Notes: generated from the letters alone by a model not told the origin. A stretch of 64,000 nucleotides of DNA from Duganella sp. Root1480D1 (GCF_001427305.1 NZ_LMFZ01000023.1:326349-390348), one strand, 5' to 3'. Shown: positions 25,019 to 33,664, counted from the first letter of the stretch. A program made the numbers and translations.

Positions 25019-25717
25019 TCAGCGCGACTGGCCTGTTTCCAGCATTTTGCGCGCCTCGGCGGCAAATTGCTCAACTTTATCCTTGCTGTCCTCCCGTTCC
25101 AACACATTGCTGGGCGGCTGTTCGATCCCGCGCAGCACGGCGGGACGGGCGCGGATCTGGCGAATCCAGCGCTGCAGGTGCGGCAGGCCCTCGGTCTCGA
25201 CGCCCGACCAGCGGTGGGTGCGTACCCAGGCCCAGTTGGCGATATCGGCGATCGAATAATCGCCGGCCAGGAATTCGTGCTGCGCCAGGTGGCCGTCCAA
25301 CACGCGGAACAGGCGCCGGCACTCGCCCTGGTAACGGTCAATGGCCGGCTGGATCTTTTCGGGGAAGTAGCGGTAGAAGACATTGGCCTGGCCCATCATC
25401 GGGCCGATGCCGCCCATCTGGAACATCAGCCATTGCAATACCAGGGAGCAGCCCTTGGGGTCTTGCGGCAGCAGGCGGCCGGTCTTTTCGGCCAGGTAGA
25501 TCAGGATGGCGCCGGACTCGAACACCGCGAAGTTATCGTTGGCGCGGTCGACGATGGCCGGGATGCGGCCATTCGGATTGATGGCCGTAAACCATGGCTC
25601 CTTCTGCTCGTTCCTGCCCAGTTCGAGCACATGCAGTTCGTAAGGCAGCGCCAGCTCTTCCAGCGCAATGGAAATCTTGTGGCCGTTCGGCGTGGCGGCG
25701 GTGTACAGGTCGATCAT
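25019..25717 (-). CDS. Glutathione S-transferase, YfcG/Ure2-like
   Basis: A 232-residue GST of the nu/Ure2-like type that includes disulfide-bond oxidoreductases such as YfcG. The signature TPNGHKISIALEEL at the N-terminus and ESGAILIYLAEKTG support this. AAGGAG before the ATG at 25717 decides the start. It is probably the first gene of a three-gene operon (GST, GST, binding protein). Confidence 0.9.
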   Translation of the reverse strand: MIDLYTAATPNGHKISIALEELALPYELHVLELGRNEQKEPWFTAINPNGRIPAIVDRANDNFAVFESGAILIYLAEKTGRLLPQDPKGCSLVLQWLMFQMGGIGPMMGQANVFYRYFPEKIQPAIDRYQGECRRLFRVLDGHLAQHEFLAGDYSIADIANWAWVRTHRWSGVETEGLPHLQRWIRQIRARPAVLRGIEQPPSNVLEREDSKDKVEQFAAEARKMLETGQSR

Positions 25718-25784
25718 CGCGGCTCCTTTCACGGAATCGCTGCATCATAGCTGCTTTTCCACTCCCACGCCGGGGCCCGCCGCG

Positions 25785-26375
25785 TCAGGCGCGGCGGCGG
25801 CGAGTGAAGGCCAGCAGTGGCAAGGCTGCCAGCAGCAGCCAGGCCGTGCCAGGTTCCGGAATCGCCTGCACCTCAACCAGCGGGCTGGTCGTGACCAGGG
25901 CGAACTGCGGATTGCCGCCCAGGATAGCTTGCACGGACACCGTCCCCAGGTCGCCATCGGCGCCAAGGTAGCTGGTGTCGTTGAACAGCGCCCAGCCGAA
26001 GGTCGAACCGGCATCGCCTGGCCCGACCAGGAAGTTGACGTCGAAGGAGAACACACCGCCCAGCGTCACCGCCTGCACCCAGTCGCTGCCGCCATTGGCA
26101 TTGCTGAATGCAATGGGACCTGGCGCCGAACCGGCAATGGTTCCGCTCACGTCGGGCGCGCCAAGCAGGTCGCCCGCCAGGTTGGTGACCAGCGCGGTGG
26201 CAGGCGCGGCATCGGCCAGGCCCATGAAATACAGGCCAAGAAAAGCCGGTCCGGATCCCAGCGGGGCAGTGTCGACGCTTACTTTGTATAACGGCCCGGC
26301 CGCAGCTTGCCCGGCTCCGCAGGCCAGCATGGCGACCAACAGCAGCCGCGCCAGCATTTTTTGCAGATTGATCAT
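25785..26375 (-). CDS. PEP-CTERM sorting domain protein
   Basis: A 196-residue exported protein with a signal peptide (LARLLLVAMLACGAGQAAA). The C-terminus is a textbook PEP-CTERM tail: IPEPGTAWLLLAALPLLAF followed by RRRRA. Such tails are processed by exosortase and anchor or secrete proteins in exopolysaccharide-producing bacteria. The middle is rich in Gly, Ala and Asp with no recognisable domain. Its start lies 10 bp after the stop of the lyase-like gene, with GAGGA upstream, so the two form an operon. Confidence 0.88.
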   Translation of the reverse strand: MINLQKMLARLLLVAMLACGAGQAAAGPLYKVSVDTAPLGSGPAFLGLYFMGLADAAPATALVTNLAGDLLGAPDVSGTIAGSAPGPIAFSNANGGSDWVQAVTLGGVFSFDVNFLVGPGDAGSTFGWALFNDTSYLGADGDLGTVSVQAILGGNPQFALVTTSPLVEVQAIPEPGTAWLLLAALPLLAFTRRRRA

Positions 26376-26385
26376 GATGATGTCC

Positions 26386-29300
26386 TCAGTACTTGACGCT
26401 GAACAGTTGACGGGTATAGCCGATGGCCGCCTTTGCCGGATTGCTGAAGGTGGTCGTCAGCGTCAGGCTCTGGCCAGGGGCCAGGTCAAGCGTTGGCAGC
26501 GTGATATAGGGCACGCCATCCTTGATGCCTGTCGCGTTATCGAGCGTCACTCCCGGCGTCAGCCCGTACAGGCGGAACTGCAGCGGCCCGCTGACCGTGT
26601 GATCCGTGGAATTGACGATGGTCACGTTGCCGCTGTACTTCTGCGTGAAGCGGTTCATGTTCAGGCCCGATTGCTGGATCTTGACGATGGGCGTGACGTC
26701 CACCGGCGTCAGCAGGTCGTAGCGGTCGCCATGGAAGTGCAATTCACTATAGGACGAGATGCCCGGATAGGCCGGATCGGTGGGCGGGCCGGGATGGTCG
26801 ACCCGCACCATGAAGTAGCGATAGCGCTGTTCCGACAGGCCGGGCAGCACAGGGATCGTCTCCAGCTCGAAATTGCGGCCGCTGGTATCGGTAGTCTCGC
26901 GGCTGGTCAGCAGCGTCCAGTTCGAGTTGTCGTTCGAGCCGTAGATATTGATGCCCTGGGAACGGTTGGCGAACATGAAGCGGGCCTGGATGCCGAAGGC
27001 GTCGACGGAAACGCGGTAATCCGCGCCGAAGTCGATGGTCACGAAATTGCGCAGGTCGCCCGACGTGCTGTTGTAGTCGCCGTCAACCAGCAGGCCGACA
27101 CGATTCACGTCCAGCGTGGTCGTGCTCACCATATGCTTGCTCCAATCCAGGCTGCCGTCCAGCGCCACGCGCGGGTTCAGCAACTCGAGCCTGGCCACCA
27201 CCGCCTGCACGGATTTCAGCAAGGCCGGGAAGTCGGCATCCGACACCGTCATCATCTGGTCCCGCAGCGGTGCGATCTCCTGCTGGAAGGTCGCCAGCGA
27301 CGGCGTGGTGTAGACGCTGGCAGGGTCATAGCCGCCCTGCGCCGCCGCAAAGGCGCTGGCGCGGTCCGGCTGCACGCTCAGGCGTGCAGTCATGGTGCTG
27401 ATCGAGACACCGTCGGTGGCGCTGATGATAATGTCATGCAGGCCGGCCTGCCCCGCGGTCGGGGTCCAGTTGAAGGCGCCGGTCGAGGTATCGAGCGTAG
27501 CGCCGTCGGGGATGCTGATCGCCTTGTACAGCACCGTGTCGCCGACCTGGGCATCGGTCGCCGTGTAGGTGGCCTTATAAGGTATGCCCTGCACCACCAG
27601 CTCCGTGACCGGGAATACCGGCATGGCGAAGCGCGGCGGAGTCAGCTGGGTTGGCGCGGCCATGTTCACGAAGTCCACATCCACCGCTGCCCCTTCGGCG
27701 CCGGTGAATTTGAAGTACATGATATTGTCGCCCTGGCGCTTGCCCGGCGTGGCAGCCCACGAAGTATCCGGCACGATATAGCGCCACTGGCCTTCCGTAT
27801 CCGGCACTGTCATTTCGCACCAAGGGCTGGCGCTTTCGGTGGCGCTGGCCGAGAGCTTGGTCACGGCATTGGTGCGGATCATGATGCCGACTGGCGCATA
27901 TTTGCCGCGGTCGGCGTACTGCACGTCGGAAAACACCACGGTGGCGCCGGCCTGCGTGACATTGGCGTGGCCAAAGGTACGCTCTCCCTCAGTCACCTTG
28001 CTCCAGTCGCCTTTCAGGAAGATCGATTTGCGCTCCGTCTCCAGCATGCCGGTGTTGACCGGCAAAGTGGCCCCGGTCAGCGCCTTGGGCAAGGACAGGA
28101 AAGCTTCCGCCCCCATGTCCTTGTTGGCCGGCGCCCCCGGTCCCCAGCGCGTGACGAAATCGTTCGAATGTGCGGACGCCGTAGCGAGGAATGGTGCGTC
28201 CGTATCGACATCCACGCCTTCCTCATACTTGTAGACGTTATACAGTTCGGCGATGCCGCCCACTTCGTACAGGCGGCCGCGGTAGGCTTCCGATTGGGAC
28301 GAAGTGCCGCCCGAGGTATCGGCCCAGGGCGCGGCATAGCCCAGCATGAACTGGGCATAGGCATTGGCACCCATCAGCACGCGGTTGCCGCCGAACTTGT
28401 AGACGCTTACCGCATCGCCCGAGCTGGAGGGCTTGCCGCTGAAGGGATCGACCCTGGTGCCCTGGGCTGTCACCAGGCGCAGCAAGCCGGTCAGGTTGTC
28501 GACGTTGTCTCCGCCATGGGCCTGGTCGCGCTGCATTTCCTGGATCTGGTAGAAGGGATAGCCGTATTTGTTGTACGGGTTGTCAGCCTCGATCAGGGGT
28601 ATCAGCGGCAGGATGGCGCCATTGATGTCCTGCCGCGTCGAAGTGGCGTTGACCGTCATCCATTCCACCGATTCGTCATAGCGCACGCGGTTGTCGGTAA
28701 AGATGGCGCCGGAAATCCGCCCCACCAGCGAATACACTTGCTGGTTCATGAAGCGCTCGTTACTGGCGAAGAAGGTGCGCTCCATCGGGTCGACCAGATT
28801 GTCCTTCAGCTTCTGGGTGTCGGTGTCGGTCCAGGCCAGCGGATAGGCCGTGTAGGCCGGGTCGCCCGGGGTATAGCGCATGATCTCGGCGGCAGCGAGC
28901 ATGCGGAACAGCGGCACGCCGGTGTGGATGTGCGCATCCGGATAGTAGGCATAGCCATCCTTGTTCATATTGCTCCAGGTGCGCAGGATGCGCATGGTAT
29001 TGCGGCGGTACTCGTTGCGGCCGGTGATGTAATACAGGATGGCTTGCGTCAGTGCCCCCTGCGAATCGTTGATCAGGCGCACCTGGGCGGTATTGCCGTT
29101 GAAGTTAGGCGTGTTGGGCGTGTCGACCTTGGTCGCATCGCGGTTGGTCGGCAGCAGGTTGATGTTCGCGTAATTGCAGCAAACCGTCGCCAGGGTGTTG
29201 TAGTAAGTCTTGTACGGCTCGACGTCGGCGCGCACCTGCTGGCGCGCGTACTCGAGCTGCTCGAGCGTGATGCCAAGCGCTGGATGCCTGAATCCGGTAG

Positions 29301-29439
29301 CGTTAACAACTGGCTGGAAAACAGGTGTTGCTACATAGCTGACTGCGTGTGCGGGTTGTAATGAAGCGGCGATTGCCGCCGCAGCGGCCAATACCCTGAA
29401 ACCGGCCGTGACCCCGCCCTTAAGTGAATGGTTATGCAT
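26386..29439 (-). CDS. Exported alginate-lyase-like multidomain protein
   Basis: A 1017-residue secreted protein. AAGGATAATC before the ATG at 29439 makes it a better start than the in-frame ATG at 29472. A signal peptide ends near AAIAASLQPAHA. Residues about 30-420 resemble the alginate lyase (PF05426-like) alpha-toroid family: RHPALGITLEQLEYARQQV, ITGRNEYRRNTMRILRTWS, and the QEMQRDQAHGG region expected to carry a catalytic His. The middle has a putative-Ig-like domain (IPDGATLDTSTGAFNWTPTA). A C-terminal discoidin-like part (FVTIDFGADYRVSV, INIYGSNDNSNWTLL) may bind carbohydrate. The likely role is depolymerising a uronate-containing polysaccharide; the specificity is uncertain. Confidence 0.78.
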   Translation of the reverse strand: MHNHSLKGGVTAGFRVLAAAAAIAASLQPAHAVSYVATPVFQPVVNATGFRHPALGITLEQLEYARQQVRADVEPYKTYYNTLATVCCNYANINLLPTNRDATKVDTPNTPNFNGNTAQVRLINDSQGALTQAILYYITGRNEYRRNTMRILRTWSNMNKDGYAYYPDAHIHTGVPLFRMLAAAEIMRYTPGDPAYTAYPLAWTDTDTQKLKDNLVDPMERTFFASNERFMNQQVYSLVGRISGAIFTDNRVRYDESVEWMTVNATSTRQDINGAILPLIPLIEADNPYNKYGYPFYQIQEMQRDQAHGGDNVDNLTGLLRLVTAQGTRVDPFSGKPSSSGDAVSVYKFGGNRVLMGANAYAQFMLGYAAPWADTSGGTSSQSEAYRGRLYEVGGIAELYNVYKYEEGVDVDTDAPFLATASAHSNDFVTRWGPGAPANKDMGAEAFLSLPKALTGATLPVNTGMLETERKSIFLKGDWSKVTEGERTFGHANVTQAGATVVFSDVQYADRGKYAPVGIMIRTNAVTKLSASATESASPWCEMTVPDTEGQWRYIVPDTSWAATPGKRQGDNIMYFKFTGAEGAAVDVDFVNMAAPTQLTPPRFAMPVFPVTELVVQGIPYKATYTATDAQVGDTVLYKAISIPDGATLDTSTGAFNWTPTAGQAGLHDIIISATDGVSISTMTARLSVQPDRASAFAAAQGGYDPASVYTTPSLATFQQEIAPLRDQMMTVSDADFPALLKSVQAVVARLELLNPRVALDGSLDWSKHMVSTTTLDVNRVGLLVDGDYNSTSGDLRNFVTIDFGADYRVSVDAFGIQARFMFANRSQGINIYGSNDNSNWTLLTSRETTDTSGRNFELETIPVLPGLSEQRYRYFMVRVDHPGPPTDPAYPGISSYSELHFHGDRYDLLTPVDVTPIVKIQQSGLNMNRFTQKYSGNVTIVNSTDHTVSGPLQFRLYGLTPGVTLDNATGIKDGVPYITLPTLDLAPGQSLTLTTTFSNPAKAAIGYTRQLFSVKY

Positions 29440-29498
29440 GATTATCCTTATTAACCAATGTCGAAGGGACATACCGACAGCCGAGCGTCTCCTCTCGT

Positions 29499-29580
29499 GT
29501 TATCGATACCAAATAAATATAGCACGCACCATGTAAACCTGCCTTAAATTTATGTTATCGATATCTACGTTAGCGATACC
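29499..29580. promoter_or_regulatory. Three operator-like repeats upstream of the lyase-like gene
   Basis: GTTATCGATACC (29499-29510), GTTATCGATATC (29554-29565) and GTTAGCGATACC (29569-29580) are copies of one motif, GTTATCGATAnC, in the same orientation and 55 and 15 bp apart. The central CG and the symmetry resemble LacI-family operators that control carbohydrate genes. They sit 60-140 bp upstream of the lyase start. No LacI gene is in the window. Confidence 0.55.
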
Positions 29581-29595
29581 GGTTTACGGATGGGC

Positions 29596-29626
29596 AAAAA
29601 AAAACCGGCCATTTGGAGGGGCCGGT
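29596..29626 (-). terminator. Intrinsic terminator (minus strand)
   Basis: A 7-bp stem, ACCGGCC (29604-29610) with GGCCGGT (29620-29626), is followed on the minus strand by a run of about nine U residues (A-tract at 29596-29604). It points leftward but lies upstream of the lyase gene, so it ends a transcript that starts further right, where no minus-strand gene exists. Confidence 0.75.
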
Positions 29627-29784
29627 GAAAAACGCTTTTGAGGGCGCGGGGATAGAAGAAACCGTGCCGGATTGAGGAATCCGGCAACCCGGCGCACAGG
29701 GATGCTGTACGCTATGAACGTACTTTGCCAGCATTCCACCGCCCCAGGCTTAGGAGTTCATTAAGGAATCAAATTATCGCGGCA
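29605..29784 (-). ncRNA. Candidate structured small RNA between two terminators
   Basis: About 180 bp without a coding region is bounded on the minus strand by one terminator upstream and one downstream. Inside is an 8-bp perfect hairpin, GCCGGATT (29666-29673) with AATCCGGC (29678-29685). There is also a nested hairpin in which GGATGCTG (from 29700) pairs with CAGCATTCC (29729-29737), and GTACG (29707-29711) with CGTAC (29719-29723). The folding suggests a stable RNA or a cis-acting leader. I do not recognise a known family and see no convincing promoter. The strand is inferred from the U-tracts. Confidence 0.4.
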
Positions 29785-29811
29785 AAAAAATACCCGCGTC
29801 TTTGCGCGGGT
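29784..29811 (-). terminator. Second intrinsic terminator (minus strand)
   Basis: ACCCGCG (29792-29798) pairs with CGCGGGT (29805-29811) around a TCTTTG loop. On the minus strand it is followed by A and seven U residues. It is about 170 bp from the terminator at 29604. The unit TTCAAATC (29819-29826) with GATTTGAA (29833-29840) next to it forms a further hairpin. Confidence 0.65.
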
Positions 29812-29902
29812 TAAGGGATTCAAATCGGGAGAGATTTGAAAGTGCAAGGGGATATTCTCGAAAACGAAAACATCACGACTTCGTTTAAGATAGTACACTT
29901 TT

Positions 29903-29908
29903 TATAAT
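29903..29908 (+). promoter_or_regulatory. -10 element of the YceI lipoprotein promoter
   Basis: A consensus TATAAT lies 21 bp before the ATG at 29930 in an AT-rich tract. The matching -35 region is poor. The leader would be very short, and no clear Shine-Dalgarno precedes the ATG. Confidence 0.45.
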
Positions 29909-29929
29909 AGAAACTATCCAATAGTCACA

Positions 29930-30607
29930 ATGCATAAAAAAATCTGCAAATGGACTTTTCGAAGCGTGTGTTTAGCGGCGCTATTGGCCAGTTCCGCTTG
30001 CGGCACCCAGCCCCCAGGGCCAACTGCCGTGCCGGCACCGGCCGCGCCTGTGCTGCAGGCCAGCCAGTCGGCACACCGCATCGTGGCCGGCGACTCGCTG
30101 GTCACCATCACGGTGCGCCGCGGCGGGCCGCTGGCGCGCATGGGGCACGACCACGTGGTCGCAACGCGCCAGCTTGACGGTTTCATCGACCTTGAGCAGG
30201 GCCGCACCGAATTGCGCTTCCGCCTGGACCAGCTCACGGTCGACGAAGCAGCCCTGCGCGAGGAAGCCGGGTTGGAGACGCAGCCTTCGGTCGACGCCAT
30301 CGATGGCACGCGCCGGAATATGTTCAGCAAGGTGCTGCAAGCGCAAGCCTACCCCTGGGTGCTGGTGCAGGCAGCGTTCGAGCCGGGAAGGAAAGACATG
30401 CTGCGCGCGGCAATCACGCTGCACGGGGTGACTCACGAGTACCAGGTGCCGCTGCAGTTGCGCGCAGACGGCGCCAGCGTGCTAGCCAGCGGCGCCTTTG
30501 TGGCCAGGCAGACCGATTTCGGCATCACGCCGTTTGCCGTGTTCGGCGGCGCACTGGCAGTGAAAGACGAGCTGGAACTGAGATTCGCGATCAGCGCGCG
30601 ACGATAA
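29930..30607 (+). CDS. YceI-like domain lipoprotein
   Basis: A 225-residue probable lipoprotein with a signal sequence ending in a lipobox-like LLASSAC. The mature part resembles the YceI-like fold: SLVTITVRRGGPLARMGHDH, RRNMFSKVLQAQAYP and ITLHGVTHEYQVPLQL. YceI proteins bind isoprenoid or lipid-like ligands in the periplasm. A low-complexity Pro/Ala linker follows the lipid-attachment Cys. The last 17 bp overlap the convergent LysE gene. Confidence 0.78.
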   Translation: MHKKICKWTFRSVCLAALLASSACGTQPPGPTAVPAPAAPVLQASQSAHRIVAGDSLVTITVRRGGPLARMGHDHVVATRQLDGFIDLEQGRTELRFRLDQLTVDEAALREEAGLETQPSVDAIDGTRRNMFSKVLQAQAYPWVLVQAAFEPGRKDMLRAAITLHGVTHEYQVPLQLRADGASVLASGAFVARQTDFGITPFAVFGGALAVKDELELRFAISARR

Positions 30608-31220
30608 GGCGCAGGCCCAGGCCGACGAAAATCGCGCCGGCGCCGCGGTCCAGCCACAAGCCGGCACGCGGATTGCGGTTGATCCATTTACCCACCGCGC
30701 CCGAGAAGTAGCCCAGCATCCCGAACAGCAGGCAAGCCTGGAGCGTGAAGATCAAGCCCAGTTGCGCGGTCTGCCAGCTCGCGTCGCCGCGCCCCGCCAC
30801 CACGAACTGCGGCAGGAACGAGAGGAAGAACAGCACCACCTTCGGATTGATCGCGTTCGCGAACAGGCCTTTGGCAAACAGTTTGCCCAAGGACTCCTCC
30901 GGCAAGGCCGCCTGGCCCACCTGCGCACCGCCCTTGCTGCGCAGTGCGCCATATCCCATCCAGATCAGGTAGAGTCCCCCCGCAACCTTCAGCGCGGTGA
31001 ATGCGGTTGGCGATGCTGCAATCAGGGCGCCCACGCCCAGCGCGGCCAACAGTGTATGGCTAAGGCAACCGAGGGCGCAGCCCAGGCCGAAAACCACGCC
31101 CTGCTTGCGTCCACGAGACATGCCCATACTTAAGACCATCAGGTTATCCGGACCTGGGGAAACAGTAATGAGCATGGCGGCAGCCAGGAAGGCCAGCCCT
31201 TGTTCAGGAGAAATTAACAT
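30591..31220 (-). CDS. LysE family exporter
   Basis: A 209-residue inner-membrane exporter of the LysE/RhtB family with about six hydrophobic segments. The family signature AAAMLITVSPGPDNLMVLSMG and the NPKVVLFFLSFLPQFV helix are present. Family members export amino acids or their analogues. The start at 31220 fits the family N-terminus; in-frame starts at 31232 and 31268 are also possible, and no strong Shine-Dalgarno decides. Confidence 0.9.
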   Translation of the reverse strand: MLISPEQGLAFLAAAMLITVSPGPDNLMVLSMGMSRGRKQGVVFGLGCALGCLSHTLLAALGVGALIAASPTAFTALKVAGGLYLIWMGYGALRSKGGAQVGQAALPEESLGKLFAKGLFANAINPKVVLFFLSFLPQFVVAGRGDASWQTAQLGLIFTLQACLLFGMLGYFSGAVGKWINRNPRAGLWLDRGAGAIFVGLGLRLIVAR

Positions 31221-31279
31221 AGCCAGGATCATACACGAGTGCGCCGGGGCATAACAATTCAGTATCACGCCATGATTAT

Positions 31280-33034
31280 TTGTCCATTACAATAATTGCT
31301 ATTGAGGAGATCATTAATATTTTGCTTTCTTCGTTTGCATCATTTATTGAACTGCTTGCACCCCTCTTATTAATCGTGGGGTTGGCGGCGTTTATCCTGC
31401 TGATATGGGAGAACCGCAGCCTAAAGAAGCAATTACAGGCGCGGGAAGCCGCGCTGAGGCAAACCCAGATTCAAAATGAAAAACTTGGCCGGCACCGGAT
31501 CGACTTCCTGGCGGCCATGAGTCACGACATCCGCACCCCGCTGGCCGGCGTGATCGGCATGCTGAAATTTGCGCTGCGCGACCGCACCATCGCCGACCGC
31601 ACGGTCGAATACCTGCGCATCGGCCTGAAGAACAGCGAAGCCTTGCTGGCCATCCTGAACGACCTGCTCGATTTCTCCCGCATCGATGCAGGCCGCCTGT
31701 CGATCAACACCCAGGACCTGGACCTGATCGACATCATCGACGAAGCCATCACCATCCTGCGTCCGCAAGCTGACGCCAAGGCCCTGCTGCTGCGCTGCGA
31801 ACTGGCGCCCGGCCTGCCGCGCCATGTACAGGGCGACCCGAATCGCATCCGCCAGATCCTGCTCAACCTGCTGGGCAATGCCATCAAGTTCACGGAGCGC
31901 GGCGAGGTACGGCTGCGCGCATCCGGTGAAACGACCGACGGCCTGGCGCGGGTCAGCTTCAGCATCAGCGATACGGGACCTGGCATTCCGCTGGAAATGC
32001 TGCCACGCCTGTTCCGCAAATTCGAGCCGGCCGACCTCTCTTCCACCCGCCGCGCCGACGGTCCCGGCCTTGGCCTGGCCATCTGCAAGGAGCTGGTGGA
32101 CCTAATGGGCGGCCAGATCGAAGCCGATACCCGCATCGGCAAAGGCACCACGCTGCGCTTCTCGCTGCCGCTGGCCCTGGGCGGACCGCCGGAACAGGAC
32201 CCGGTCAAGATCCCGGCCCACCTGCGCCATGCCTACCGCCTGCGCGTGCTGTGCGCGGAAGACGTGCGCACCAACCAGATCATCATCAGCACCCTGCTGG
32301 AAGGCATGGGCCATGAAGTGACCGTCGCCGAAAACGGCCTGGAAGCCCTGCGCGCCCTGCATGAAAGAGACTTCGACGTGGTGCTGATGGATGGCCGCAT
32401 GCCGCAAATGGACGGCGAGCAGGCGGCGCGCCTGGTGCGCCGCGGCGGCAGCCAGGACTTCCCGTCACGCGACCCGCTGATCCCGATCATCGCCCTCACC
32501 GCCAATGCCAGCGACCTCGATCGCGCCCGCTACCTGTCGGCCGGCATGGATGCCTTCCTCAGCAAGCCGGTCGACGAGCGGCTGCTGTTCGACCAGCTCG
32601 AAAAAACCATCGCCCAACTGCTCAATCGCGGCCGCAGCCTGCCGCGCACCGCCCCCACGCTGGCGGAACTGGACGACATGTTCGGCGTGGAGCCGGCTAG
32701 CCCGGCGATCCATATCCTGCCGCTCAGCGGCATGACGGCACGCCACCAGCAGCGCATCGCGCAAGCTTTCCTGGAGGAGGCGCCGCGCCGCCTGGACGAA
32801 GGCCGCCTGGCGCTGCAGAACGGCGACGGCGAAGGCGCCACCAGTGCTTTCCACGCGCTGAAAGGCAGTTGCGGCTACCTGAGTGCGCCGGAACTGCACA
32901 CCCTGTGCCATCAAATGGAAAAAGCCAGTGCGGCCGGCGATCTGGAATCCGCCTCCACCTTGTTGCCGGAACTCGAAACGTTGATCCTGCAAGCTTGCGC
33001 CGACCTGCGTCGCGACGATACGATAGCTGCATGA
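31280..33034 (+). CDS. Membrane hybrid histidine kinase with receiver and Hpt domains
   Basis: A kinase of up to 584 residues. No in-frame ATG exists near the 5' end. TTG at 31280 gives the longest form. A second TTG at 31322, with GAGGAG at 31304-31309 upstream, gives 570 residues beginning just before the single membrane segment (LLAPLLLIVGLAAFILLIW). HisKA is DFLAAMSHDIRTPLAG, HATPase contains ISDTGPGIP and GPGLGLAICKELV, the receiver contains VVLMDGRMPQMDG, and a C-terminal Hpt domain has AFHALKGSCGYL with its His. There is no separate periplasmic sensor domain. The 3' end overlaps an HD-domain gene by 4 bp. Confidence 0.92.
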   Translation: MSITIIAIEEIINILLSSFASFIELLAPLLLIVGLAAFILLIWENRSLKKQLQAREAALRQTQIQNEKLGRHRIDFLAAMSHDIRTPLAGVIGMLKFALRDRTIADRTVEYLRIGLKNSEALLAILNDLLDFSRIDAGRLSINTQDLDLIDIIDEAITILRPQADAKALLLRCELAPGLPRHVQGDPNRIRQILLNLLGNAIKFTERGEVRLRASGETTDGLARVSFSISDTGPGIPLEMLPRLFRKFEPADLSSTRRADGPGLGLAICKELVDLMGGQIEADTRIGKGTTLRFSLPLALGGPPEQDPVKIPAHLRHAYRLRVLCAEDVRTNQIIISTLLEGMGHEVTVAENGLEALRALHERDFDVVLMDGRMPQMDGEQAARLVRRGGSQDFPSRDPLIPIIALTANASDLDRARYLSAGMDAFLSKPVDERLLFDQLEKTIAQLLNRGRSLPRTAPTLAELDDMFGVEPASPAIHILPLSGMTARHQQRIAQAFLEEAPRRLDEGRLALQNGDGEGATSAFHALKGSCGYLSAPELHTLCHQMEKASAAGDLESASTLLPELETLILQACADLRRDDTIAA

Positions 33035-33651
33035 CGACACAACGCGCCTGGGTGCGCATGCCATCCGGCCGGCGGCTGGACTTGCTGGACCCCACGCCCT
33101 TCGATTGGGACGACGCCGACCTGGCACTGGGCCTGGCACGCACCTATCGCTGGGGCGGCCACTCGGCCTGGCCCCTGCCGCTCTCCGTTGCCCAGCACTC
33201 GATCACGGTATTGCAATTGCGCCGCCTGTGGTCGCCCGCCCCGCTCGATCCGCTGCGCTGCTTGCGCGAGCTGCTGCACGACGCAGAGGAAGGCTTGCTC
33301 GGCTTCGACTGCATCTCGGTGCTCAAGCCCTTCCTTGGCGACAGCTTCCGCGAGCTGAGCCAGCGGCTGGAACAGGCCGTCTTCCTGCGCTATGGCTTGC
33401 CGGCCTGGACGCCAAAGGAATACCAGGTCCACAAGCGCGCCGACCGCCTGGCGGCAGCGAGCGAAGCCGTGCACGTGGTGGGCTGGAGCGATGAAGAAGT
33501 GCGGCGCACATTGAAGATTACCGCCGTGCCCTTACACGAAGATCCATTGCAAGCCTTATACGGCGAGCCGGCCTGGGAACCCTGGCCGCCGGGGCTCGCT
33601 TGTGAACGTTTCCTGGATGAACTGAATCGCCTCAAGGCGGCGGCTTCATAG
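33031..33651 (+). CDS. HD-domain phosphohydrolase-like protein
   Basis: A 206-residue cytoplasmic protein with the HD-domain metal motif LLHDAEEGLLGFD and an upstream His in VAQHSITVLQ. It resembles YfbR-like nucleotidase or phosphohydrolase proteins (COG1896). The ATG overlaps the kinase stop (ATGA), so the two are co-translated. The substrate is unknown, possibly a nucleotide monophosphate. Confidence 0.85.
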   Translation: MTTQRAWVRMPSGRRLDLLDPTPFDWDDADLALGLARTYRWGGHSAWPLPLSVAQHSITVLQLRRLWSPAPLDPLRCLRELLHDAEEGLLGFDCISVLKPFLGDSFRELSQRLEQAVFLRYGLPAWTPKEYQVHKRADRLAAASEAVHVVGWSDEEVRRTLKITAVPLHEDPLQALYGEPAWEPWPPGLACERFLDELNRLKAAAS

Positions 33652-33664
33652 TCCGGATGATAAA

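Larger units (their letters stand above)
29440..29929. other. 490-bp gene-free region
   Basis: Between the lyase start (29439) and the YceI lipoprotein start (29930) there is no plausible gene. Reading rightward, it holds the three operator-like repeats, a terminator, a hairpin-rich stretch, a second terminator, another hairpin and an AT-rich promoter region ending in TATAAT at 29903-29908. It is markedly more AT-rich than its neighbours. Confidence 0.8.

Noticed and set aside
25975..29361. 1128-codon open frame on the plus strand opposite the lyase-like gene
   Set aside because: It is a high-GC mirror of the minus-strand gene. Composition is His/Arg/Gly-rich with no domain, while the minus frame has a signal peptide, domains and a ribosome-binding site.
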